Source: JAXMAO01 sp046350375 (GTDB lineage Bacteria > Planctomycetota > Phycisphaerae > UBA1845 > UTPLA1). From it: 64,000 nucleotides of DNA. The stretch is from contig JAXMAO010000001.1 of the NCBI GenBank assembly GCA_046350375.1, positions 248,001 to 312,000 on the forward strand, given 5' to 3'. The position numbers were made by a program, and so were the translations under genes. The notes under the pieces are model-generated. The model saw nothing but the letters and a program-made list of their open reading frames with translations. It was not told the DNA's origin and ran no database searches. Shown piece by piece: positions 43,689 to 51,716 of the stretch (its first letter is position 1; every line of letters begins with the position of its first letter).

Positions 43689-45019
43689 CGCACCACCGCC
43701 ACGTTGTTCAGCTCGCCGAACGGATTCTGCTCGACCAGGGCGTTGAATGGATCGTTGATCCAGCGGCCGTCGACCACGTAGCGATACTGGTAGCGCCCCG
43801 GCGCCAGCGGCAGCCGCACCTCGAAGGTGCCCTCCTCATCCAGCCGGCGGAGCGGCGTCACTTCGCTGTTCCAGCCGTTGAAGTCGCCCGCCAGCCGCAC
43901 GCTCCGCGCCCCCAGCCAGCGCGTCGAAAAGAGCACGCCGTCGACGGTCGGCTGCACGCCGTAGATCCGCTGAATCTTGCGCTGAATCTCCGCGTCGTGC
44001 CGCGCGGCCGCCTGCGCGGCGCTCTCGCGCGGCAGCGGCGCCTCGAGCAGCTCGGCCGGGAGATTGATCGGCGTCGGCAGGGTGGCGCTGGCCGCGCTGC
44101 GCGCCGGCTCGGGCCGCGCCGTGCGCGGCGCCGGCGCTGGCGCCTCGCGCCGCGCCCCCAGCAGCACCTGGGACGTCGCCAGCAGCCGGTCGGCGTCCGC
44201 CCCGATCTTGTCCGCCTGGGCCACGAGCTCGGGCGTGAGTGTGCCCGTCCCGTCGCCCAAGGCGATGATTTCGCGCGCCAGCCGAACGAAGTCGCGGCAG
44301 CCGATGCTGGTCGGATCGTATTCCGTGATCGGCTGACCGAGGCTCGTGCTCTCCTTCAGCTTGGTGTTGAAGTTGATGAACGTCGAGAGCATCTCGCCCG
44401 GGTGGCGCTTCCGCAGCTCGGCGAGAATCTCGCGCGCCAGCTTCGTCCGCACGTCGTACAGGTTTCCCAGGATCCGCAGCTTCAGCGGCCGGCCCGTCTC
44501 GGCGGCAATCTCGCGAATCGACTCGAGCTGCTTCGACAGCCCGTGCAGCGCGAAATAGCCGGTGTCGACCGGAACCAGCACCTCGTCCGCGGCATACAGG
44601 GCGCTCTGCGTCAGAAAGCCGACCGTCGGCGGACTGTCAATCAGCACGAAGTCGTACCGGTCGGCCACGCCCGGCAGCGCGTCGCGCAGGCGATGGTGTC
44701 GATCCGCCAGCCCGGCCAGCCGGCGCTCGATGGCCGCGAGGCTGGTCTTGCACGGCGCCAGGTCGAAATTGCTGGCGATCTGCCAGGTGATCCGCCCCAG
44801 TTCGGCGGCCGGCTTGCCATCGGTCGGGCCGAGCACGTCGGTGATGGTGTTTTCGATCTGCTCTTCGGGAACAGCCAGACCCAGCGCACAATGCCCCTGC
44901 GGGTCCAGGTCGATCAGCAGCGTTCGCTGTCCCTCGCGCGCCAGGCAGGCGGCCAGGTTGATGGCAATCGTCGTCTTACCGCATCCGCCCTTCTGGTTGG
45001 CGACCGCGATGCTCCGCAT
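43685..45019 (-). CDS. ParA-family ATPase fused to a CBM48/AMPK-type glycogen-binding domain
   Basis: This 444-residue protein starts as a ParA/Soj ATPase: deviant Walker A KGGCGKTT at residues 10-17, DLDPQGHCALGL, and VLIDSPPTVGFLTQSAL. The linker (about 290-365) is proline/alanine-rich. Residues 374-444 form a CBM48-like (AMPK glycogen-binding / isoamylase N-terminal) sandwich with VRLAGDFNGWN, the middle GTFEVRLPLAPGRYQYRYVVDG and the end DPFNALV. ParA proteins move chromosomes, plasmids or protein complexes. No parB is adjacent. The fusion is unusual and suggests positioning of a carbohydrate store or polymer. It overlaps the symporter end by four bp, tail to tail. Confidence 0.85.
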   Translation of the reverse strand: MRSIAVANQKGGCGKTTIAINLAACLAREGQRTLLIDLDPQGHCALGLAVPEEQIENTITDVLGPTDGKPAAELGRITWQIASNFDLAPCKTSLAAIERRLAGLADRHHRLRDALPGVADRYDFVLIDSPPTVGFLTQSALYAADEVLVPVDTGYFALHGLSKQLESIREIAAETGRPLKLRILGNLYDVRTKLAREILAELRKRHPGEMLSTFINFNTKLKESTSLGQPITEYDPTSIGCRDFVRLAREIIALGDGTGTLTPELVAQADKIGADADRLLATSQVLLGARREAPAPAPRTARPEPARSAASATLPTPINLPAELLEAPLPRESAAQAAARHDAEIQRKIQRIYGVQPTVDGVLFSTRWLGARSVRLAGDFNGWNSEVTPLRRLDEEGTFEVRLPLAPGRYQYRYVVDGRWINDPFNALVEQNPFGELNNVAVVR

Positions 45020-45385
45020 GTTGCTAACCCCGCATCCTGCGATGGCTTACGATCCGTCCTTGGGAGGCGCGCCGCGCCCCGGGCCGGTACGTCCGGCACG
45101 GCAAGGTCATAACCGATAAAATCGGCGTTTCAATACTGAAAACTTGACCCCACCCGTCAAAGAATGCGAAAAACTCCCAGATTCTCGACCGCTCGCCGGC
45201 CAACAGCGCACGCCGAATCCCGGCCAATTACATAACTACAGCTAAAACATAATATTACGACTGCATGCTGCCCGCGCCCGCCGACCCAGCCGATTCTGCC
45301 GTTCGCTTGATGCTCCGGACGCCTCTCCGTACCATCCGCTCAACGATCGCCTGGCCCGCGCCGTGGCCGACTCGGTCCAAACACC
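45020..45385. other. Intergenic, 366 bp, unusually AT-rich
   Basis: Between the divergent ParA-fusion and hldE genes. The stretch 45110-45260 is the most A/T-rich in this part of the window (GATAAAATCG, ACATAATATTACG). It holds the inverted repeat at 45127-45143 and probably promoters of both genes; no clean -35/-10 pair can be fixed. Confidence 0.5.
45127..45143. promoter_or_regulatory. GTTTCA-ATAC-TGAAAAC inverted repeat upstream of the ParA fusion
   Basis: The half sites resemble the outer parts of a parS site (GTTTCA/TGAAAC), but the centre is four bases where parS has two, so it is not canonical. It may be an operator for the ParA-fusion gene. Confidence 0.3.
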
Positions 45386-46868
45386 ATGTGGCAAGCGCTT
45401 CTCCAACTCCTCGACACCCCCTGCCGAGCCCCGATCGCCGTCGTCGGCGACTTCATGCTCGACACCTACCTCTACGGCGACGCCGAACGCATCAGCCCCG
45501 AAGCGCCCGTGCCCGTCGTCCGCGTTGTCCGCGAAGAGACCACCCTTGGCGGCGCCGGCTCGGTCGCGGCCAACATCGCCGCCCTGGGCGACGCGGTCGC
45601 CTGTTTCGGCATCCTCGGCGATGACACCGCCGGCAGAGACATGCGATCCCTTTTGGTGGCTTGCGGCGCAGCCACGCGCGGCCTGCTCGACCGGCCCGGC
45701 CGCGCCACCACGCGCAAGACGCGCCTCGTCGGACTGGCCCAGCATCGCCACCGCCAGCAGATGATCCGCATCGACGCCGAAGACGCCGCGCCGCTCGACG
45801 CCGCCACCGCCGCGCGGCTGTGCGACGCGGTCGAGGCGCTGCCGCGCGACTGCCGCGTGGTCTGCCTGCAGGACTACGCCAAGGGAGTCGTCACGCCCGA
45901 ACTGGCGCGGCGACTGATCGACCACGCGCGCGGCCGCGACATGCAGATCATCGTCGACCCGGCCAGGCTCTCCGACTATTCCATCTACGCCGGCGCGTCC
46001 ACGAAGATCACCCCCAGCACGCACCGAGACCGAGCTGGTCCTCGGTCGCGGCTTCCCAATGTCGCCGCCGTGCGCGGCGCGCCGCGCGCATCCTGGCGGC
46101 CTGCCGCACGACCGCCGTCTGCGTCACGCTCGACGCCGAGGAGCTCGCGGCACCTGGTCGGCCCCGGCGACGCCTTCGAGCACACGTGCCGACCCGCGCC
46201 CGCGATGTCGACGTCACCGGCGGCGATGCCGTGCTCGCCGCAGCCGCCGTGGCGGCGGCGCGCGACGCCGCTCTCCCAGGCGGCCGCGGCGGCCAGCATC
46301 GCCGGCGGGCTGGAGGTCGAGAAGTTCGGCTGCGTGCCCATCACCCGGGCGGAATTGGCCGCCGAGCTGCTCAACCTCGGCCACCGCCAGCTCGGCAAGC
46401 ACCGCGATCTGCCGGCCTGCCCGAGCTGTGCCGCCATGCCCGCGGCGGAAAATCGTCTTCACCAACGGCTGCTTCGACCTGCTGCACCCGGCCACGTTCC
46501 AGCTGCTCGAGTTCTGCCGCGCCCAGGGAGACGTGCTCGTCATCGGCCTGAACAGCGACGCGTCGGTCCGCCAGCAGAACAAGGGCGCCGATCGGCCGAT
46601 CCTTTCGCAAAGCGACCGCGCCCGAATGCTCGCCGCGCTCGGCGACGTTGACTACGTCGTCCTCTTCGACGAGCCGACGCCCGAACGGCTGATCCGCGAA
46701 CTGCGCCCCGACGTGCTTGTGAAGGGAACCGACTGGGCCGACCGCGGCGTCGTCGGGCGCGAGACGGTCGAGCAGCACAGCGGCCGCGTCGTGCTGGCCG
46801 AGCTGGTCGCCGGCTACAGCACCAGCCAGCTCGTCGAGCGCATTCGCCGCGGCGCGCCGGCCGAATAG
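45386..46868 (+). pseudogene. hldE: HldE: bifunctional heptose-7-phosphate kinase / heptose-1-phosphate adenylyltransferase, with several frameshifts
   Basis: The frames together make HldE (about 480 residues), which builds ADP-heptose for the LPS core. The kinase half begins VVGDFMLDTYLYGDAERISPEAPVPVVRV and continues to STKITP near 46013. Its later part is split over frames (ETELVLGRGF at 46026, then AARILAACRTTAVCVTLDAEEL). The ATP motif is reduced to DVTGGDAVL, lacking one residue of GAGD. The adenylyltransferase half is intact from about 46446 (KIVFTNGCFDLLHP to YSTSQLVERI), except that the HPGH motif reads HPATF. There a missing G and an extra T would restore HPGHV. The pattern of +1/-1 pairs suggests base-call errors more than true decay. 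Confidence 0.75.
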
Positions 46869-46880
46869 CGCCGCCCGCCG

Positions 46881-47465
46881 CTACCACTGCGCCGTGCGCG
46901 ACAGCGCGGCCGACAGCAGCGCCAGGTATTCGTCGCGCGGAATCTCGACCACGCCGAACCGCGCCAGGTGCGGCGTCTGAAACTGCACGTCCAGCAGCGA
47001 GAAGTTCTGTTCGCGGAGGTGATCGACCAGCCCGACCAGCGCCACCTTGCTGGCGTCGCGGACGCGGTGGAACATCGACTCGCCGAAGAACACCCCGCCC
47101 AGCGCCACACCATACAGGCCGCCCGCCAGCTGCCCGCCGCGCCACGCCTCGACCGAGTGCGCCAACCCCAGCCCGTGCAGCCGCAGATAGGCGCGGACGA
47201 TCCGCGGGCTGATCCAGGTGCCGTCGACGCGATCGGCGGCGCAGCCGCGCAGCACCGCCTCGAAGGCCGTGTCGCGGCGGATCTCGAACCGGCCCTGCCG
47301 GCAGAGCTGCCGCAGCGTGCGCGGGCAGTGGAACTCGTCGAGCGGCAGGATGGCCCGCGGATCGGGGCTGTACCAGCGCAGCCGGCCGTCGCTGTCCATC
47401 GGGAAGAGCCCCTGGGCGTAGGCGGCCACCAGGGTGGCGGGGGCCAGCATGTCCCGGGCGCTCAT
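46881..47465 (-). CDS. aat: Leucyl/phenylalanyl-tRNA--protein transferase
   Basis: This 194-residue protein transfers leucine or phenylalanine from tRNA to N-terminal lysine or arginine, marking proteins for ClpS/ClpAP. Family blocks are visible: AYAQGLFPMDSDGRLRWYSPDPRAILPLD, GTWISPRIVRAYLRLHGLGLAHSVEAW with the gap, and GVFFGESMFHR. The ATG chosen follows GCGAGG about eight bases upstream; a longer start in frame gives a poorly coded extension. It converges with hldE and diverges from the first redoxin gene. A -10-like TATACT lies at 47496-47501 on its strand. Confidence 0.92.
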   Translation of the reverse strand: MSARDMLAPATLVAAYAQGLFPMDSDGRLRWYSPDPRAILPLDEFHCPRTLRQLCRQGRFEIRRDTAFEAVLRGCAADRVDGTWISPRIVRAYLRLHGLGLAHSVEAWRGGQLAGGLYGVALGGVFFGESMFHRVRDASKVALVGLVDHLREQNFSLLDVQFQTPHLARFGVVEIPRDEYLALLSAALSRTAQW

Positions 47466-47519
47466 GAAGTTACCTCGCTTGGGCGGACCCCGGTCAGTAT
47501 AGGCCAACCAGGGGTGGAG

Positions 47520-47547
47520 TTGTCTTTGGCGGCGGGGGTGCTAGATT
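47520..47547 (+). promoter_or_regulatory. Candidate promoter of the first redoxin gene
   Basis: TTGTCT (47520-47525), a 16-base spacer and TAGATT (47542-47547); about 90 bases of leader before the ATG. Confidence 0.45.
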
Positions 47548-47642
47548 CTGCGGATGGTCCGTTGAGCCATATGGACGTGGCCGCGAGACATGCACCCTGC
47601 GCGGGGCCAAGGTTCGTGGGGCAATTTGTTGGGAGAGTGACC

Positions 47643-48266
47643 ATGAATCGGAGACTGTGGGCGGTCATGGCGATCGCCGGGCTGGGCATCGCGGCGACTT
47701 CGTTTGCCGGGCCGGACGACAAGCCGCGCGCCAAGCACATGAACAAGCCGAGCCACGGCGGAACGATGGCGACCATTGAGCCGGGCAAGCCCGCGCCGGA
47801 CTTCACGCTGACGGGCTACGACGGCAAGACGTTCGAGCTGTCGAAGCACAAGAACAAGATCGTCGTGCTCGAGTGGACCAACCGCGACTGCCCGGTCTGC
47901 CAGAAGTACGAGGACGACCTCAAGCAGACCGCCACCAAGTACATGGGCAAGGGCATCATCTGGTGGTCGATCGACAGCACCAGCATGCACGACGCCAAAG
48001 GCAACACCGAGTACTACACCGAAAAGAAGACGCCCTACCCCGTCCTGTCCGACTTCGACGGCCACGTCGGCCACGAGTACGGCGCCCGCGTCACGCCGCA
48101 CGTCTTCATCATCAACAAGGGCACCGTCGCCTACGAAGGCGCCTTCATGAGCGAAAAGAAGGACAAGAACTACGTCGCCGCCGCCCTCGATGAGCTGATG
48201 GCCGGCAAGAGCGTCTCTCACAACAAGACCAAGGCCTTCGGTTGCAGCGTCAAGTACAAGAAGTAA
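47643..48266 (+). CDS. Exported redoxin (AhpC/TSA-like), Cys-containing paralogue
   Basis: This 207-residue thioredoxin-fold protein has a signal peptide (LWAVMAIAGLGIAATSFAG) and an AhpC/TSA-like domain: APDFTLTGYDGKTF, then the active-site EWTNRDCPVCQKYE with C83 and C86, and later VTPHVFIINKGTVAYEG. The end reads KAFGCSVKYKK with C201, a C-terminal cysteine probably part of a redox relay. It is directly followed by a paralogue of the same length. GGGAGAGTGACC precedes the ATG. It has its own terminator, so the pair are separate transcripts. The role is probably extracytoplasmic thiol-disulfide or peroxide chemistry. Confidence 0.88.
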   Translation: MNRRLWAVMAIAGLGIAATSFAGPDDKPRAKHMNKPSHGGTMATIEPGKPAPDFTLTGYDGKTFELSKHKNKIVVLEWTNRDCPVCQKYEDDLKQTATKYMGKGIIWWSIDSTSMHDAKGNTEYYTEKKTPYPVLSDFDGHVGHEYGARVTPHVFIINKGTVAYEGAFMSEKKDKNYVAAALDELMAGKSVSHNKTKAFGCSVKYKK

Positions 48267-48299
48267 CCGCCCGGTCCACGGGTGACATCTGCAACATCG

Positions 48300-48333
48300 A
48301 TCGGCCGGCCTCGCACCCGCGGGGTCGGCCGAT
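48300..48333 (+). terminator. Intrinsic terminator of the first redoxin
   Basis: Perfect 8-bp arms ATCGGCCG / CGGCCGAT, extended inside by further GC and wobble pairs, followed by TTGCGTTT. Confidence 0.6.
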
Positions 48334-48366
48334 TTGCGTTTCACGCGCCCGCCGCTGCGACGTGGA

Positions 48367-48396
48367 TTGTGCCCGACCCGGTCGAATGGCTATGCT
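48367..48396 (+). promoter_or_regulatory. Candidate promoter of the second redoxin
   Basis: TTGTGC (48367-48372), an 18-base spacer and TATGCT (48391-48396), with about 65 bases of leader. Confidence 0.5.
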
Positions 48397-48465
48397 ATTA
48401 ATGCCATCTGGCGGCGACGCCCTGACCGCACCTGGCGGCCGCCGGACGGTGTGGAGGTTCGATTC

Positions 48466-49089
48466 ATGCTGAAACGTCTGGTCCTGATCGGCACGGCGGC
48501 ACTGGCGCTCTCGGTCCCGGCCTGGGCGATGAAAGACCCCGCGCCCGGCGGCGCCAAGCCCAGGGACGCCAAACCCAAGGACGCCAAGCCCCTCGCCAAG
48601 CTCGGGGCAGCCGCGCCCGACTTCTCGCTCAAGGACTTCGCCGGCAAGAGCTACAAGCTGGCCGACTACAAGGACAAGGTGGTCGTACTCGAGTGGTTCA
48701 ACAAGGACTGCCCCTTCTGCAAGATGTATTGCGACGAACTGAAGGAAACCGCCGCGACCTACGGCAAGCAGGGCGTGGTCTGGTTCGCGGTCGACAGCAC
48801 ACACTTCCGCACCGACGAGGAAAACGCCGCCCACGCCAAGGAGCACAAGGTTTCCTACCCGATCCTGTCCGACTTCGACGGCCAGACGGGCCACGCCTAT
48901 GGCGCCAAGACCACGCCCCACGTCTTCATCATCAACAAGGGCACGCTCGTATATGAAGGCGCCTTCAGAGACCTCGCCGGCCGCAAGCATTTTGTCGCCG
49001 CCGCGCTCGACGACCTGCTGGCCGGCAAGCCCGTCGCCAAGCCGTCGACCAAGCCGTTCGGCTGACCGGTGAAATACAAGAAGAAGTAG
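48466..49089 (+). CDS. Exported redoxin with in-frame TGA (probable selenocysteine, U200)
   Basis: This protein is a paralogue of the preceding one: signal peptide (VLIGTAALALSVPAWA), then APDFSLKDFAGKSY and EWFNKDCPFCKMYC (C82, C85, C89), and TTPHVFIINKGTLVYEG. An ordinary reading stops at TGA 49063-49065 after KPFG, giving 199 residues. The paralogue has cysteine exactly there (AFGCSVKYKK), and the next codons here read PVKYKKK then TAG, a matching tail. Read through, both proteins are 207 residues. A 9-bp hairpin with a GGC loop starts 17 bases after the TGA. I interpret TGA as selenocysteine. A recent nonsense mutation is the alternative. GGAGG precedes the ATG. Confidence 0.7.
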
Positions 49090-49103
49090 CAGGCTGCTGC
49101 TTC
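49083..49103 (+). other. Candidate bacterial SECIS hairpin
   Basis: Arms GAAGTAGCA (49083-49091) and TGCTGCTTC (49095-49103) pair over 9 bp with one G-T wobble; the loop is GGC. The loop lies 27-29 bases after the TGA, inside the usual bacterial SECIS distance (about 16-37), and has G in its first two bases as required. The TAG stop lies in the stem. No T tract follows, and a separate terminator exists downstream. Confidence 0.55.
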
Positions 49104-49123
49104 GACAAACCAGAGTTGATTCC

Positions 49124-49151
49124 GGCCCGGCGCGCTGCGTCGGGCCGTTTT
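49124..49151 (+). terminator. Intrinsic terminator of the second redoxin
   Basis: GGCCCG (49124-49129) pairs with CGGGCC (49141-49146), extended inward by three pairs to a five-base loop, then GTTTT. Confidence 0.7.
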
Positions 49152-49183
49152 CGTTCCGGCCGAGCGCCGGCCGCCCGCGCCGC

Positions 49184-50506
49184 TCAGGACTTCGACCGCC
49201 GCGGCACGCGCATGCCGTCGGAGAACTTGTCGACGTCGCCGGCCGCCAGGTTCTCGCCGCCCGACAGCCCGGCCGTCACCTCGACCTCGTCGCCGATCCG
49301 CAGCCCGGTCGACACGCGCGACTCGTGCAGCCGCCCGTCGCTGACCAAATAGACGCGGGCCTCTTTTCCGCCCGCCTCGGTGCGACACGCCTGCCGCGGA
49401 ATCCAGACGCGCGTGACGGCCCCGCCGCCCTCCGCCGACTGCGACGCCGGCGGATCGGCCAGAAAGGCGACCGCCGCCGAGCCTTCGACCCGCAGGTGGT
49501 CGTCGGGCTGCTCGATGCGGACCTTCACCTGCACGGTCGCCTTGCTGTAGTTGGCCCCCGGGTCGATCCACATGACATACCCGGGATAGCGCCGCTCCTT
49601 GTAGGCGTCGGGCGTGACGGTGCAGCGCTGCCGCGGACGCAGCCGGGCGATGTCCTGCTCGCTCACGTCCACCTCGACCCGCAGCTGCGTCATGTCGGCG
49701 ATCGACGCGAACTGGGCGTTGGCGTTGGCGCCGCGCCCGCCTTCGGCCGCGACAAAGTCGCCCACCTCGACGTTTCGCTCCAGCACGCGCCCGGCAATCG
49801 GCGCGACCACCTCGCAATCCTCGAGATTCTTCTGAAAGGCGTTCAGCGCCGCCTCGTCGGCCGCCACCTGGGCCTTGGCGTCGTCCAGCGCGCGGCGCGC
49901 CTCGGCCATCTCGATCTCGGGCACGACCTGCGACTGCTCGTACATCTTCTTGACGCGCGCGAAGTTGATCTCGCGAAAATTCAGATTGGCGCGGGCCTTG
50001 GCCAGCAGACCGACCGCCTCGTCGCGCCGGGCGCGGTAGATGCGATCCTCGATCCGCGCCAGCGTCTGCCCCTTGGTCACGCGGTCGCCCTGCTCGAACA
50101 GCAGCGCCACGATCTGCCCCGAGACCTTGGTCACCACCTGCACCCGGTGGTCCGACACGATCTTCCCCACCGAGTTGAAGACCACGATCGAGCCCGGCTC
50201 TTCGCGCCGCGACACCGCCTGAACGATCTTCACGTTCAGCTCGGCCGGGTCGTCGCCCGTGAACCGCGCCAGCAGGCCGCCGCCATAGCGCTGCACCGCC
50301 AGCATGCCGCACACGCCGACCACCGCCAGCACCAGCAGCCACACCAGCCCGCGCGTCCAGCCGCCGCCGCGGCGCGACCGCCCGGCCGGCGCCGTCGCCG
50401 CCGCCGCTGGGGGCGCCGCCGCCGGCGCGGATGCGCCTTCGGGCCGCTGCTCCTTCGAAATTCGCAGCGACTGAAGCTGGGCCTTGATGTTGGGAGGGGC
50501 GTTCAT
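49184..50506 (-). CDS. HlyD/RND-type periplasmic adaptor (membrane fusion protein)
   Basis: This 440-residue MFP has a cytoplasmic proline/alanine-rich head, one transmembrane helix (GLVWLLVLAVVGVCGMLAVQ, near residues 52-71), then a lipoyl-like half (VVTKVSGQIVALLFEQGDRVTKGQ), a coiled-coil hairpin (VGLLAKARANLNF and AEARRALDDAKAQVAADE) and the returning lipoyl half (EVVAPIAGRVLERNVEVGDFV), followed by beta-barrel domains. It links an inner-membrane transporter to the envelope. It is the last gene of the six-gene minus-strand cluster with an ABC ATPase and four FtsX permeases, so the set is MacAB-like. Confidence 0.88.
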   Translation of the reverse strand: MNAPPNIKAQLQSLRISKEQRPEGASAPAAAPPAAAATAPAGRSRRGGGWTRGLVWLLVLAVVGVCGMLAVQRYGGGLLARFTGDDPAELNVKIVQAVSRREEPGSIVVFNSVGKIVSDHRVQVVTKVSGQIVALLFEQGDRVTKGQTLARIEDRIYRARRDEAVGLLAKARANLNFREINFARVKKMYEQSQVVPEIEMAEARRALDDAKAQVAADEAALNAFQKNLEDCEVVAPIAGRVLERNVEVGDFVAAEGGRGANANAQFASIADMTQLRVEVDVSEQDIARLRPRQRCTVTPDAYKERRYPGYVMWIDPGANYSKATVQVKVRIEQPDDHLRVEGSAAVAFLADPPASQSAEGGGAVTRVWIPRQACRTEAGGKEARVYLVSDGRLHESRVSTGLRIGDEVEVTAGLSGGENLAAGDVDKFSDGMRVPRRSKS

Positions 50507-50529
50507 TCAGCCGACATTCTAGGCGAGCG

Positions 50530-51705
50530 CTACACCTTTCGCAGGGCCTCGATCACCCGGACGCGCGAGGCGCGCAGCGCCGGGGCCAGGGCGCCGAAGA
50601 CGCCCACGCCGGTCGAGACCAGCAGCGCGGTGACGATCACCCCGGGCGTCACCCGCAGCTCATATGCCAGCACCGTCCAGGTCGTGTCTGATAAAAAATC
50701 CTGCCGCGAGCCGCTGAACAGGAAGCTCGCCGCCAGCCCGACCCCGCACGCCGCCAGCGACAGCAGCAGCGATTCGATCACGAACGACGTGATGATCGCG
50801 CCGCGCGAAAAGCCGATCGTCCGCAGCATCGCGATCTCGCGCCGCCGGCCGTCGACCGCGGCGAACATGGTGTTCGCAACCGCGAAGATCGCGCCGACCG
50901 ACATGATGACGATCAGGACCGACGTCAGCACGACGATGTCGCGCGAGGTGCGCGACAGTTCGGCGTAATACTCCGGTTCGAGTTTCGCATCCAGCTGGAC
51001 GGCCGGACCGTTCACCTCGGTCTTCACCTGCGCCACGTCGGCCCCCGGCGCCAGCCGCCCGACGGCGCTCGAAATGAGGTGGCGACCGTAGGCATCGGTC
51101 AGAATCGTCCGCGGGGCCCAGATTTCACTCTCGAAGGCCCCGCCGGCGGCCGTGAAGATGCCGACCACCTTGAACACCTGCGTGCCGGTCCGCCCGAGCC
51201 GGACCGAGCCGCCCAGGTCCAGATCGCGGTAGCGATCGCGGGCCGCCTGACCGACGATCACCTCCAGCTGCCCGGGGTTGAACAGCCGCCCGCCCGGCAG
51301 GATGCGCACGTCCGAATGCACGTCCAGCGCGATCGGATCGACGCCGCGCACGGCCACGTTCGCCAGGTTGCCCTGCGCGTCGCGCCGCGGAATCGAGGTC
51401 TGCACGCACAGCTCGAGGCTGACGAGCGGCTTGCCGTCGCGGCCGTTGGCGATGCCCTGCGTCCGCAGCAGCCGCTTGTATTCCTCGGGCGTAATCAGGC
51501 TGGTCGATTCGGCCGTCGCCCCGCGCTTGAGCACCAGCAGGTTGTCGCGCGAGCCGCTGACCGCCAGCGAGGCGTTGATGCCCGCCGCGAACGAGAGCAG
51601 CACCGTGAGCACCAGCACCAGCACCGCCACGACGGCGAACGTCAGGCTGCTCGACAGGCGGCGCACCACCAGGTTGCGGAAGTTGTAGGCCAGCGGCAGT
51701 GCCAT
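50530..51705 (-). CDS. FtsX/MacB-type ABC permease (type B, copy 1)
   Basis: This 391-residue permease has an N-terminal helix after MALPLAYNFRNLVVRRLS, a large extracytoplasmic MacB-like domain, and three C-terminal helices with the FtsX core GRRREIAMLRTIGFSRGAIITSF. It closely matches the gene at 52950-54134 (MALPLSYNWKNLLARK) in start, core and end, so the two are duplicates. ATG with GGGGAA upstream; 12 bp after the previous stop in the direction of transcription. Confidence 0.88.
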   Translation of the reverse strand: MALPLAYNFRNLVVRRLSSSLTFAVVAVLVLVLTVLLSFAAGINASLAVSGSRDNLLVLKRGATAESTSLITPEEYKRLLRTQGIANGRDGKPLVSLELCVQTSIPRRDAQGNLANVAVRGVDPIALDVHSDVRILPGGRLFNPGQLEVIVGQAARDRYRDLDLGGSVRLGRTGTQVFKVVGIFTAAGGAFESEIWAPRTILTDAYGRHLISSAVGRLAPGADVAQVKTEVNGPAVQLDAKLEPEYYAELSRTSRDIVVLTSVLIVIMSVGAIFAVANTMFAAVDGRRREIAMLRTIGFSRGAIITSFVIESLLLSLAACGVGLAASFLFSGSRQDFLSDTTWTVLAYELRVTPGVIVTALLVSTGVGVFGALAPALRASRVRVIEALRKV

Positions 51706-51716
51706 GCGTTCCCCGG

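Noticed and set aside
45127..45143. Canonical parS site
   Set aside because: The centre is four bases and not CG; listed only as a weak regulatory candidate.
49083..49103. The hairpin as an intrinsic terminator
   Set aside because: No T tract follows it and a proper hairpin plus GTTTT is found 20 bases later, so a SECIS role fits better.
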